The translations under genes were made by a program, and so were the position numbers. The notes under the pieces are model-generated. The model was not told where the DNA came from and ran no database searches. It was given only the letters and a program-made list of their open reading frames with translations. A stretch of DNA of 64,000 nt, from NCBI RefSeq assembly GCF_910592395.1, contig NC_088322.1, positions 12,271,431-12,335,430 of the forward strand. Direction: 5' to 3'. The first letter of the stretch is position 1; each line of letters opens with the position of its first letter. Positions 1-14,100 of the stretch are shown piece by piece. Source of the DNA: Lineus longissimus (Eukaryota > Nemertea > Pilidiophora > Heteronemertea > Lineidae).

Positions 1-866
1 CTAAAACAATTATAAATTAAAAAAACCGGTCGAGGAAACAGTTCCGATGATATGGTCAAGATCAAGGTCATAGTTCAAGGTCAAGGTCAGCTAAACAAAT
101 ATAGAGCCTTTATCTCAATATGAGACAACTACTTACTCGCTTAGATGAATCTCCATGACGACGCACTGGCAATAAATGAATAAAGACCTTTGGAAGGGTG
201 AAAACGATGAAAACTCAAGTTCCTCTTTTGAAATTTACGAAAGCTAGAATAGAAGAAGTCATTTCCACACCCTTCCCTAAAATGAAATAATCCACGTATA
301 CATAATCATGTCGCCTGTCTCGTGTATCTCTCCTTAATATCCTAATTAATCCATTGCTAATTAGCAAAGATGGAATAATTTCTCATAAATTGGATGATCG
401 TATGATGTAATATAACCGTTCTTCTAGAATTAATCCAATCTTGGATTTCTTGTCAAGCATATCTAGCTAATTTAGTAAGATCATGTTTGAATCTTGCGTG
501 ATATTCCTTCGTCCGGTGACGTCTTTAGAGCCATGTTTCGTCACAACGCCGCCGATTCGAAAACGAATCGTAACAATTCAACTGCGTGCTGTCAGAAAGA
601 CTCTACTGTGTCACCACAGATCGTTGAAGTTTAGATTGGTTTTAAATCGATCTCGGCTAGATTGGGCGCGACAGTTGCAGTCAAGTCTTCTGTAAAAGGA
701 ATGATAAAACATTTGATGAAATATTCTGAAAGTTCTCAAAAATATTTTATTGCTGCTCTGGACAATTCGTCAGACCTGAATATGCTATTTTGAATATGCC
801 TGGGGTTTTATAGACCTAAACTAAATGCATAGTAAAGTATTAAGGTGGTACAATTATAGGCAGTTT

Positions 867-1040
867 ACCGGTGTAGAAGTTTAAAATGTCCTAGGATAAA
901 ATGTCCGGGAACAAAGGATTCTATTATGCGCTGAGCTATTGACGGTCATTGCCTCTATAGAACCATATGCCATAATCTGTCAGAATACAATAGGCCCGGA
1001 CACTTTTTCTAGGGGGGACACTTTTTACTTTTACACCGGC
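867..1040. mobile_element. Small inverted-repeat element (MITE-like)
   Basis: The segment 867-909 and the reverse complement of 995-1039 match over roughly 43 bases with a few mismatches and small gaps. Both arms read CCGGTGTA, then a TAAAA..GTCC block, then GTCCGGG. The interior is about 85 bp and has no coding potential. This is the shape of a non-autonomous DNA element. I could not define a target-site duplication. Confidence 0.5.
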
Positions 1041-3346
1041 ATTAATATGTTTCACTACTCGTTTCTGTACCGTATAAGATTCATTATTGTAACACATTAC
1101 CTTATATTGTTTATGATCAGTACGATAGCTGATGAGGTTTTTAAAGCACTTACGACGTCATATTTCGAAAGTATTCTCTTACGTTGACGGCTTGCTGGAT
1201 GAAGAAACATAACTGTTCACTAGCTGCCCCCGACGCAAAAAGCCTCCCCGCCCCGGTCAAAATAAAAACGACACCTTACTTTTTGCTTACAACGGACAGC
1301 GCATGCATTTTGAAAGTCAAAATGCGAACGACGCCGCCCAACCCTAATCACAACAGAGCGATATAATAACGATTTTGTGCATATTAAGTGCCTTGTTATC
1401 ACATTCAGATTGATTTTCTTCTGTAATTTTTCTTTAAAGATTCAGCGAGACATGGTTGTCAATGTCTGGTATGCAGAATATTGGTCGCTCGTCGCTCTAA
1501 GGCGAGCGACGTAATTTCTTTTCAGTCGTATCTTTTTTTTCGATTATGAGGAAATGAGTGTGCCCTCCTTAAAAACCCGTGAGGGGTGGTATTAGTATGC
1601 TCAAATAGGGGGATATTTTGCCTCCCAATGCCTTGCAGAGGCATATCATCTTTTAGTAACTTAGTTTCAGGGTAGACCGGTCTGGCCCGTCCCTGCTCAT
1701 TTCGTCAGCCTTGGCGGACTTGTGTCAGGGGCGTTGGTAAGCTTGAACACATTACAAATCGTTTATATCAATTACAAAATATCGCAGAACACTGATAGAA
1801 AAAAAGATGCGGACGAGCACTCTCCCGCTTGATATTCTCCGTATCGCCTTTGGCGAGTCTTGCCCAGAAAATGACAGCTTTGTCAGAAGTTAGTTAGAAC
1901 GCAATCGGTTTCCATAGCAACGGTATTTTCGAAGTTTAATTTCCCGTGAAAGGTTGATTGTTATATACACTCACATGATAGGGTTATCATTATTGAGCTA
2001 TTGTTTTTAAACAGAGTGCGAAAGATGTAACTGTAGGTAGATTATAAAGCTCTGACTGTTGAACACATTTTATCATTTATGCCGGTGAATTCAGCTGCAG
2101 AACCTTTGACCATTGGAGCTGGTTTAAGTGTCAGGCGGAGTGTCAGCTTCCGCCAAAATCATTTGACAAATCCGCGGTGCAAATAATTTTATTGGAAAAC
2201 AGCCTGTCGTATCTGCCTTTCGCTGAAATCCTCCATGGTGCCGCAGTTCTTCATTTAGCGATTTCGTAATACGCTACCTGCATGTTCACACAAGACCAAA
2301 ATTACTTCGGCGCTTTTATATCAGTCTTTGTACGTCAACTAGCAGTTTCCTGTGTCACAGTTTGGGTGTGTCCACGAATTCTCTTACCATCGGCAAGTTA
2401 AAATAATGTTGTCAACAGATTCGACTCTAAAATCGATATGGTTAAATCGCGCCATTGATCGAACAAGGGACACCCAGTCAAAATCGATACCATTTATATT
2501 TCTGTACGTAAAGCGCTCCGCCAATGAGCGATTTAAATCGTGCAGTCATGATCGCGTGCAGGGATCCCTCGTTTGCGGCGGTCATCGCACCTGGCTGCGA
2601 CACTAGAGGAATAGATGATCGCAGCGACCTGTGACCAATATCAAATCCAGCGATTACCGGTTCTACCCGCAGATGAGAGATTTTGTGTCGCACATGGGCA
2701 ATTATATAATCGCAAATTACAGTGACGAAAATCGCTCGCTTGTGCGGTCCTTCAAAACGCCTCGTAAACGAATGGCAGTTATCGCTGCGATCAGCGATAA
2801 AACGATCACTCGTCAGCGGGTAAAACTGGTAATCACCGAGGAGTCTGAGGATGATCGTGGCAGAAATCACACCAATTCGTGTCGCAGTCCCCTGCGATGG
2901 CCAAAGCAAACAAGCGATATTTGTCGATTGTGATCATGTCGCAGGTCGCTGCGACAAAAATCGCCTTAGGCTGCGGAGGAAAAGTACAGAAAAAGATAAT
3001 GTGATATAAGGTATGATTAACATTGATCGGGTAAACAGGTAGTTAAAGGTTAGACGCCCTCGGGTAGTTTATTGATACATGTACGACTCCGACAAAGTCA
3101 ACTCTTTGATACTAAATTAGGCTATTGGGGCTTCGTTCATTTCACCTGTGAGTGAACGATTTCTGCTTAAGTTTACTTTTGTCACTTACAACGATCATCG
3201 ATATTTACCAAACAGATACCCTTCCGAAAGTTAGTCGGTTTTTTTTACAAATTCAAAAAATCTTCATTGACGACAAAATATGTGGAAAATTGTACATACA
3301 GATACCGGTATAACAACACAAGAGTTTTTCTCCTTTTTTTACTTAA

Positions 3347-3405
3347 TCCTGCCCTGCCCTGCCCCGCCCACCCCACCCCCACCACCACCAACAACAACAA
3401 CCCTG
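3347..3405. repeat. Low-complexity C-rich simple-sequence tract
   Basis: Successive runs of CCCTG, CCCCAC, CCA and CAA units form a degenerate microsatellite with a strongly purine/pyrimidine-skewed composition. Confidence 0.7.
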
Positions 3406-5136
3406 TTTACCTTCTGTCCTACTCAGATTTAACTGTCTGATGTGCCAATAGTGTTTGTTGGACCTGCTTGGCGATAATTTTCTTGAATGGAAAAAAAACT
3501 AACAACGAAATGAAAACTCCATCACTACAACATAAGCCTATAGCCGGAACACTGAATAATCGTCTCTTTTTATTTTGAGATCAAAAAGACGGTTACTTAC
3601 CAAGACACGAGCTTCCAATTTACGAAATGAAGCCATAAGAATATCATACATTTTGCACTCAAAATGACGTAATATGTGTAATTAATTATTCCAAGTCACT
3701 GAACAACATGTATATGTCACTAACACGGAAAGAAGATTGATGTTGCTAAAAATTTGAACTTAAGTGTCTGATTCACTGAAAACCATGCAAAGAGATGCAG
3801 TTGCACGCAGATTACGGAACTGTTCCAAGCCGCGCCTGTCCTCCGTAAGTCCCTACACTTGTCTTGTTGCGCATCGATATAACACTGATCAACATCCGTG
3901 TCTATTGTGACAAGCGCTGTAACAAGGGAGCTATTGGCGGCACTTGCTTGGTCAATCGGTAACCTGATTTCTTGATAGATTTTTATCGATATGTTCTATT
4001 TATGTGCACGTGGTGACTTTGATCTGAGGTCTGACGCTGGTTCGTGGTTAAGGTAAGGATTTCACGTAGGCTACATGTCAATAATCCATGTAATGATATA
4101 TAAAGTCATGTGTAACAATCAACTTAATCTCTAAAAGTTTTATAGAAAATAAGCCCGTTGGCTTCGAGGGTCGCAGCTAGTGACGCTGATGATGGTAAAA
4201 ATACTTCATTCTCTCTCAAACTGAGTAATTCGCAGCAACACTAGGCATTGTAAGATTTTAGAATCAATGTCAGACCAGTCCATGTATAATTCATTAGCTC
4301 ATTTAGACATATAGGCCTCCTCCACAAAAGTGCAAAACGAAACGGCTAGGCTATGCGTCAATTATAAGGGGTGCTAAAAGCTTAAGGTTAGCTGCTCCCA
4401 ATAACTCATCCTTGAATCAGTTGACAACACATGAGCAAATTTTCACAATCCAGGAATGAAATTCTTCTGAAAAGAAAAGTTTTTTATGACCATGCGACCG
4501 ACAGGACGTCGTTCACGCTCTGCTTTTTGGTCGTGACGTCATAAAAAAAAACAACGTTCAGGTATGCGCCCCAGCGACCAAATCCCGGCGCGCATTGCGC
4601 GAACAATCCATGACGTCATTTTCTCCGTAATCGTGGAACGCAAATTTGCCGAGCGGTTCGATAGGACTGCGTGAAAAACTTACTGCAAATGGATAACAAG
4701 GTGTAAAGGAATTGATACGAGGTAAGGAAAGATAGTGTAATAACCCATAGATGTGTGAAGCCGATTTTTAGACAAAATCAATGTTGCTTGACAGATTGGA
4801 ATATCATGAGTTTTGACCAATGAGATTTTTGTTCGCCTTCTTGGATACCACGCCTTGGCGCCGCCGTGTGTTGTCGACCCGGGGTTGCCATAATCTAGTT
4901 TGCTATTTCCTCTTTTTCAAATCGGTATGATTTGATTATCCTTGTGCGTTAGGTAGAACTGACTCCAACTATGGAGCTTGAAGCATTTGGAATAGATGCC
5001 CCTGGTGCTTGATGATATAGAATTTTGTTGGCTTTTTATGGAACGATCATAATTCCACCTCAGTTTCAGATGATGCTCCAAACCTTTATTCTCAGATGAT
5101 GAATTCGAAGTTTTTGATAATCTACCACAAAATAAA

Positions 5137-8100
5137 ATGACTGTGACGAAAGTAGACCGGGGCGTGAAACTGAAGAAATGGTCTCATGTCCAGGATGAGA
5201 TTCTCCACAAGTTGAACCAGGGGGACGATGACACTCGTTTTAACATACACTTTGGACCACAGGTAAGAATGAGCAGGTGGGGCTCGTTCGTCTACATGTA
5301 GCTGACAATTCGAATGTCATTTTGCAAATGCCTCGACAGAAATTAGATCAAATGCCTAAGGTTCAGCAGGTACTATTGCAGTTTAAAAATTATGAAAGAA
5401 AATATTGAGCTGAGAGCTCAGCGTCAACTAGGACATAATTAGCTCTTTGAACAATATTGGACGACTGTAATAAGTAGGACTAGTAGGAGGAAACATACGC
5501 TGTCGTAGATAGTCGCCCACTCGATCACGTGAATATACGTGTATATAGCAGGACTACCGGGAATCGAACGACCTTGTTAGCAGTGTCAGGCGCGGATGCT
5601 TCCATTGCGCCATCACGATCCGGCAGCCAATATTGCATTTATCGGCCTAATTGGCCTAGTTTCATCAACATCAAGTACATGTGTATCATATTGGGGAGGC
5701 TGCCCATTAAACTAAATTAAATCGTATCATGTTCAGTGCCCTTCTTTTATAAAGCTAAACATTAGCACATGACATTAATATTTGCCACAAATATTGTTAC
5801 ATCGCCATAACATTGCTTTTGCGTTTATGCTGACAAGTTTAATGCCCTGTAGTCTACCTTATGGCCTTTGGCATTAACAACATAGTCTAAGTATTGCAGT
5901 GTATTATATTGATATTTGATATAAACAAACTTTGTCGTGACCAGTGTATGTATCAACTTTCGTTGATGTACTGGCAATGGGGATCACAGCGAACTATACA
6001 CCTATGCTTGAAAATGTCAGAGCTTAGACCGAAAAGGTCTATTAAGATCAATTAAACATTGATTCTAAATCCAATTTTTTATTTAAGAGGCTGTTCATTA
6101 CCAAACAATTGTGTTTATCACTAAAGTTATAAGTCAATTCTTATTTTCAAGGTGCTTGGTTAAATGCTTAAGGATAAGTTCTTTTTCTTGTACATGTTTA
6201 AGGTTTTAGCTGTTCAGGTGTGAATTTTGAAACTGTCACATTGAATATAGTATTCGGCAATCTCAAAATTCACTGCTGCCAATTGCAAAATCAATCACTG
6301 AAGGGAGGGTCAACAAAGTCAACTTCGCTTCGTCAATGTTTTTTCGGTTTTTAGCACAATTGTTACCATCTTCAAGCACTTGAACCAGTACGACCAACTT
6401 CCATACGAGCTTGGATAAAATTTCCATCCCCGTACGAGCCTGGTGGGGTGTTTGTTGTAAAGTACTTTACATCATTCCCCCCTTCGGACAAAGATGGATC
6501 GTCCTCGATCCTACTTAGCGCTTCATGCGTCTCAGTACCGAACTACAAATCCAGAGCTCGCATCGCGTGGGAAGGTCGCCAGATGTATTGTACGCGCCGG
6601 TCACCGATCCAAAGATTGACCGCGCTCAACGTTGCTTAACTTCCACTCTGGGGCCAACGCGCCAACCACTGGGCCATAAAGGAATTCCCTCATGGCCGGC
6701 GGGTTAAGCCGTGCCATATACATGTACCTGGAGGTACTATACATTTGTCACCCACCATTAAAATGGAGGCATCGTCCACGTCCACCTTTGCCGAAATCAA
6801 TGGTCATTCAATTTAAAGTATTTTTCGTTTTAGCACGAGCATACGTTCAAACACCCGAACCCGCTAAGATGTATGACCAACTTCCATACGACGATGGGTG
6901 AGGTGTTTGTCACCCACCACGGCAAGGGAGGCGCCAACCAAATCAATGTATGGTCACTGATGAACTCGAGCCAGGAAATCAAACTGCAAAAGTACGGGTG
7001 AAATGCTCGGAATCATCTTCCTTTGAAGGAAATCGATTAAAATATTCGTTATCATTTGCATACTTCCTTAATGGAAGTACGAAGCCGGAGTAAATCTAGC
7101 TTCGATCGGTACAGCGACCATCTTTGCACGACTGGTAGGTGGGAGCACCTTTTGACTGAAGAATACGCAGTATTTTTGAAAATTATTTGAAAAAAATTGT
7201 GATCCTTTGTTTCAGAATAAAAAATGAAGCTCATGTCAACATGCAAGAGCTAATGTTCATACCCCGCCACAGGGTAAGTAGGTTTGATAAGCATAACACT
7301 GGATGTTGATGGTAAGTTGGCTTTGTAATCATCAGTGCAGAATGTGTATCATTGCTTCTAAGTTTGCTGCACGTCCGCAGCAAGAAAGAATTTTAGGCGA
7401 CCATTGGCAGCCCGATCTCCAATGTAGTGCCGATCAGGAACTAACGTACGGGGTACGCGTTTTGAACTTGCCGCGATAGTGCCATCGTCAGTTGCAGCGC
7501 AGCGCAGCTACACTGTCTTGTAGCCAGGTTTTTGGTTTCAAGCGGACGCTTCGGTTTGTCGTATCGGGATAAATTGCTTCCTCAATACATTATTTTGTGT
7601 GTTTCAGGTATTTGTAGCATTCTGCCAGGACATGACGCTCAGGGTCTTCTCCGATGTTGTTCACAGCTTCCAAGAGATGAATAGAACGCGGATGGCGAGA
7701 ACGGTTACTAGGTTAGTAATGTACCGCTGGAGTTTTATTTCAAAGTAATCTGTTACTCGTACATAATAGCATTTATTAGCGTAAACACGTCTTCAGAATT
7801 GACTCTGAATATCTGCTCTTTATCAGTTTATGAAACTCAAGCAAATTACTATTTCGAAATGATACAATATCGAAAACAAATAAAGACTGCAAATTTGGAA
7901 CCTTAAAAAGGCTAAAACGATGCTTTTTTTAAAGGGCAGCTCAATATAGATATGTTCAGTGATTTCCTGTCATAACTAAGACGAACAAAATGACGCCTCA
8001 TTAAGCTAGCTTTGAACTCCTTTTAGCGGAAGGAGACGCATGGCAATTCGCCAAGGCGTGCAATCTTCTATTGCATATGACATGCAGGGGTACCACATTA

Positions 8101-11100
8101 AATGTATGGGGCGCTGTCATGTATTAGAGAGGTTTCAGGACCTCATTGTTAATACAAACAATTTTTGGACTTGTTTGATAAGCACTTCTAAATTCGCATT
8201 CAAGACATGTATATTTTGAGACGAAAATCAAAAAACAACCAGCCAGAACTGCTAACTGGCTAATGCACTTTGTGCGTCAGCAAAGCTTGAAAATGCCATG
8301 TTCATTTGATAGCTAATGATACTTTTGACGGTTACATACTTTTTGTATGTCAAGTCAAGTTGTCAAAAGATATCTGCTCACCAAATTACAATCAACCTTC
8401 CAGACTTACAGTCCCCAAGCCGTAGATTTGCATAAACTGTTATGGAGGCCGGGAGACGGCGAGGAAAAACGGTATCCCAACCACTCCCTTCGTGCAGGTT
8501 CCAGTCCATGAAACTACCTTGATATTAGTTTTGTCCCTTGTTGCTGTTTTGAAAACGCAATCCGTATTCATATTCATCTTGGTGTGGTTCACCCGTCTCT
8601 GTGAAAGCGTAGTAAACGACAGCCCTGTGTAGAGGAGGACGTGTTCGAGAATAGACAGTGACCTCTTCCACGTCCTCCATGCAGGTTCCCCTCTTTTCAT
8701 TTCCGGCGATGCTGTTTTCGTCTTCGCCTTCGAATGGCATGCTCCAATCCTCGCCTAAATCACCGGTTCCTGGTGATTGAGGGTGTGTACGAGAGTATAC
8801 AGTAACTTCATCGTAGCCTTCGCTTCTATGACAGTGCTTCTTTTCATCCAAGTCGCCAAGTTGTTGTTCAAATTCCAAATGTAGTCGCTCCCTTAACTCT
8901 CCAGATTCGCTCAGCTTATCACAATCAGTTTCCTTGAGATAGATGCGCCGGACGAACTCCCTCATCAACATTGTCACCCGTAAAGCCTTTCCTGGGTCAA
9001 CTCTAAGACCTCCTAGTGTGTTGACATCATGTTGCCAGAACAGAGGTAGAAAACCTTGGGAAAGACAGTACTCTAAGTCGCTGTATATGGTATAGACCAT
9101 CTCAATCAAGCTCCTATCATTCTGTAAGAAATCCTCAACGTTATGAAGGAAGACCGTCTTCAATAGGTAGCTCGGAACATGCTTCTCCACGTTATGGAGG
9201 ATACCGTCACTCTCTCTCAACATTATCCTGCAGACCTCTGGGTCACGAAGGCACTTGGCTGCAATGTATGCATCCTTCACCCTTGGTTCTAGACTTGCGA
9301 TGTGTTCAGTTTCGAGATGCGGGCAGGAGATACGCCAGAGCTTTATTCGGTCTTCTTCACTGATCTCTTGGGCGAGGGAGCTCTTCCTATGAGGCGGCTT
9401 GGCCACGAGAGCAAATCCTCTAGATTTCAACGCTTCTTTGTCCATCATCCAAGTCCTCTGGGTCAGATACTCCGGCCATTTATTCTCGAAGAACAGAACT
9501 GGAACTAAGTCTACTGAGACCAGTAATTTGTTGCCAGTGTCTTGCTCCAACCACTCGACTTTCAGTTCGGTGTTTGCCTGGCCGCCTCCCTGTACTATAG
9601 ACATAGGGGAGGACAATGATTGATACTGGTCCAGTAGGTTTTTGTCCCGAAGATATTCAGAAAACTTATCGTGAAATGCCTTGCTGCCTCTTCCAAACAG
9701 TAAAGATTCTGCGGAATCGGTTTCATCGACTTTATAGAATTTGTAACCATCTTTGAAATCGATTATTTCACCTGCATTTCGAGGAAAGAACTTCAAAGTG
9801 AAATCAAATTCGTCGGGGAGACCGACTTTGGTTCCCTCGGCTGCGCTGCCACATGCCTTCCTTGCAACATAACCTACTTTAGTTAAGACAGATTTTACTT
9901 CTTCATTATAATCCTCAACGAAACCGTCGACATCTTTGTTTATACAATCCTTTACATCCATCGCCCTCTTCCCAGAAATTGAACTCACACTTCCTATGCC
10001 TGGGCATTGAATCAGTTCCGAGACTCTAGGAAGAGTCAAATGGAGGTCTTCTGCTAATGAAACTGCGTCTGTCATGAGCAGAGTTTGATCAAACACACTG
10101 TAATCAACAGCATCCCTCAAGACTAAGTAACTCTGGGCGTTCTTCAGGCGTACGTTGCAGCCTTTAGCCAGAATGAGGGCCATGCGGAGGCTATCTGTGT
10201 TGCCTATTGACTCAGGGTCTATTGTGCTCAGCATGGGCTCACATACATCGTTAGGACAATCCTTTGCCAGCATGCATGCGACAAGCTGAATCAACTCGCC
10301 ATGACCTGCAGAAATCGAGTACTTCAGCATATCCATGAACGCAGTTCGTTCAACACCTTCTGCGGCACCGGCGGCTAGAAGGACTTTGAAAACATCCGCA
10401 TGTCCTCCCTTACAGGACATCGCCAATGGTGTTTCTTTGAAGATGTTGTCAGACGCATGGATCTCCGCGCCGGCATGAATCAGGAGTTTAGTTATCTCAA
10501 CGTGACCAGAAACAGAAGCCCATATAATCGGTGTCATTCCCCGTACATCAGGCTTGTTACAGGATGCGCCGGCGTCGACTAAGCACTTCACAATGTCACT
10601 ATGAGATAATATAACGGCCATTATTAATGCCGTCTCGCAGGCTCCAGGTTCATATTCAGCATCAAGATCTACTCCTGCCTTTACCAAGCATTTAACTACC
10701 TCGCTATGGCCGTTATACGAAGATATGGAAAGGACTGACTGGCCCAGAGTGTTCTTTGCATTGATGTCAGCTCCTCCGTCAACAAGATACTCCACAATGT
10801 CACTGTAGCCATTTTCTGCGGAAACGTACAAGGCTGACTTACCATCCAAATCATCGCAATTTACGTAGGCTCCCCTTTCAATCAGCAGCCGCGCTACTCC
10901 AGAATGCCCGTTGCATGCCGCGGCCAATAAAACATGAATATTGTTTGTGATATAGTATACAGAAGCGCCCGCATCAGCAAGAACACGTACAACTTCTGTG
11001 TGTCCAAGGGCACTGGCTACCCACAGTAGCGTGGCGCTCGTTGACCATACCTCATCATCGTCACCATCATCATCTGATGATGATGACGATTCGTCTTCAT

Positions 11101-14100
11101 GACATGGAAACTCAACAATGTCAAGAAAAGTTGTAAACATTGTGCTTACATACCGCACCTTGACACTTACTTCAGAGTCAACCTCGTAACCGTATCGGCA
11201 TGAGATAAGTTCTCGCACAGCCTTGTCACGCCCAGTGACTACCGCTTTGTAAATTGGAAGCAGCCCTGCGCTGTCCGGTGTCCTGGAGTAAAGTGAGAGG
11301 ATACTCTCCCCCAGCGCAACTACGTCGATCTGTTTGCTTGGATCCGTCGACATATTCATTACCGAACACGATTCCTTCCGCGCTTTTGCTGCACAAACAT
11401 ACGGTATCACTCTAAACCTCACAGTGTAGCTTTCAAGTGGATCTCAACACGATGATACCTGCAAGACGGTATTCAGCGTCAGTAAATAACATTGCAACAC
11501 AAAGAGAAAGTAAAACGTCTGTCCATGACTGCAAGTATGATATACGTATCCAAAGCGGTGTTCGGGCAATAGAGGATTATCTTTGGTACAGGAAAATGAA
11601 TATCTCAGGAACGCTTGTATGTAGGCTACACGTACCCGTATCCAACTTGTAGTGAGCACACTTGTTAAACACAGCAGCGAAGCACTGACAAACCAGTGGA
11701 GTAGATATCCTGAATCAAAATGTTCAGATCAATACATCCAGACATGATTTGTCTCGAGACGAGCCCGATGGGGATGAAGTTTGTCCTGAATATGTGTTGT
11801 GTTATCAGTGTGCAGGCATTCCCAATAGCGCGGCCCGGATAGTCAATTACATGGAAAAAGCTCTACCTAGGCGGCAGTCTCGGGGAAACCCCACTTTATG
11901 TACACACCGTGTGCATGTCTACCAATGAGCCCCGGAATGTTCACGATGGCAAGCGATGCAGCTGCTTGTATTTAGCTGTCCTCCAACAGCGGGACTTTTT
12001 ATCGTTACTAAAATACACTCGATCTTTGTGAGAGTGTGTTTTAGAAACCATTCAAATACCAGCTACCTAGAGTAACGGTGTCTTTCTTTCTCTTTCTTTC
12101 GTTCACCACGTTTTAGACAGTTAGTCCGGATTTTATTATAAAGTCGGTGGTCCTGCGTAGCTGCTGGAGATCTCCATATAACTGGTCATGGATTCGTGCT
12201 CCCTCTGGCCAGGTCTCCTTCCTCAGGTCTGCAAAACTTGAGCATCTTCCCAGTATGTGCTCAGCAGTCATGGGCTCTTGGTTGCATATGCAGGTGTCGC
12301 TCTCGCCGATGCGGAATTTGGTGAACAGGTGGTGTTTTAGCCTGTTGTGTCCGGTTCGCAGGCTGAATATTAGGACCTGCTCCCTTCTTGTCAGTTGGTA
12401 GAAGCAGTCTCCTTCATCATGTTTAGGATGCTCTTCCTTCCGCTTCTTCCGATATCCTTGTTTAAGTTCGGTTTTGGCCTCGCTGTAGGAAAGGGATAGG
12501 TCGCATGTGTCTTTTTTGCCTCCCTCCTTGGCTAGTTGGTCCGCCTTTTAGTTCCCCTTGACGTTGCAGTGGGCTGGAATCCACTGTAGAACTACTTTTT
12601 CCTACTTGAATAGAGGTCTTTCAATGCTTTGAGGAGGTCGTTGTTATCTTCCTTTCTGGGATTTTGCAGAGATTTCAGGACTGAGAGGGCGTCAGTGAGG
12701 ATGACTATGTTCCGTTTGGTCTTGTGTCGCTTCTGCATCAGTCTCTTGGCTGCCTGTTTAATGGCAGTTGCCTCGGCTCTGTAGTTGCTCGAGTATCTGC
12801 CCGTTGGTATAGCTATAGCCTCCTCCTGGTCTTTGTACTTGATAAGTATGCCTCCACCTCCATCTCTTGTTGCTTGAGTGGCTGAACCATCAGTCTAGAC
12901 GTGAGTCCACTTCTGGTTTGGGTATTGCATGTGGATGTGCTCCATTGTCAGGGCTCTCCGTATCTCATCTGTCTGAAGGTTCTTGCTCAGGATACCTGGG
13001 ACTGAGTCCCTGATGTCCTGTGACATTCTGGGGTCTAGTGTTGGTTTGGTTCTGCTAGGTGGTAAAGTTCTTGGTATACTGATTTTCAGCTCTGGATGAT
13101 TTTGCTCCAGGGTCTCGCTCTGGTTAATGAAACTGCTGCGCTTGAGCCTTTTCCGGGAAACTTTCTTGACACGCTGGTGCATTGGGTGGTTTGTCAGCCT
13201 TTTGAACTTCTCGGCTTGGATCATCACTTTTACATCCCTCCGATCTTGTGATGGTTGCAGTTGGGCTATGGTCTCCATCGCTGTTATTGGTGTTGACTTC
13301 ATGCCTCCAGTGATGATTCTAGCTGCTTGGTTCTGCACACGATTTAGCTTTTCGGTGTTGGATTTTGCAGCGTTTGTCATGGCAGTAGTCCCATACTCCA
13401 TCACTGGCCTGATTCTCCCAACATAGAGTTTCTTGAGGACGGTCACGTCAGCTCCCCATCGGCTACTAGACAGTTTCATCATGAGTGAGAGTCGTCTTTT
13501 TGCTCTGGTGGTAGTGTTCTCTATGTGGATTCTCCATGTCAGTTGGGTATCAAAGGTCACTCCCAGGTACTTTGGGGACTGTTCTTGTTTGAGTGGTATC
13601 CCATTGAGCGTTAGGTGGGTCTTCTGTTGCTTTGTTGAGAGGGAGAAGATCGTGTGGGCTGTCTAGTTTGCATTCACAGTAACAAGCCAGGTTTCAGTCC
13701 ATTTCTGTAAGGTGTTCAGTGCTGCTTGTATCCGTGATCTTGCCACATCCAGCTTTCTTCTGTGCACCATAGGACTAGGTCATCAGCGTAGATGGCTCCC
13801 CTGACTTTCTTGGGCATTCCGGCGAGTATATCATTGATGAAGATCAAGAAGAGTGTGGGTGACAGTACTCCTCCTTGCGGTACTCCTTGCCTCAGCAGCT
13901 TCTTCCTGCTCTGGTGTCTCTGCACTCGGACTCTACCCTTCCTGTTTTGGAGGTACTGTGAAATCCATGTGTACATGTTCCCTTCCACACCACACTGGTG
14001 TAGTTTGAGTTTGAGTCCGGGCTTCCAGACTTTATCAAACGCTTTCTCCATGTCGACAAACACAACCAATGTGACTTCCTTGTCCTGGAATGCGTCTTCG

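Larger units (their letters stand above)
1..5136. other. Gene-poor stretch upstream of the WD-repeat gene
   Basis: I find no supportable coding exon here on either strand. The open frames are short and lack domain similarity or plausible splice partners. It contains an inverted-repeat element near 867-1040, a pyrimidine-rich simple-sequence tract near 3347-3405 (CCTG, then CCA and CAA units), and a CG-rich segment at about 2400-2960 with many short palindromic ATCG words. The promoter and any non-coding first exon of the WD-repeat gene probably lie in the last part, because a splice acceptor-like CAG sits at 5093-5095 just before the first coding ATG. Confidence 0.5.

Noticed and set aside
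2478-2909. 143-codon minus-strand open frame
   Set aside because: It lies in the CG-rich palindromic patch, has no domain or splice context, and an overlapping plus-strand frame is equally open, so composition explains it.
13127-13666. Plus-strand frames inside the LINE
   Set aside because: They are antisense shadows of the RT thumb region.
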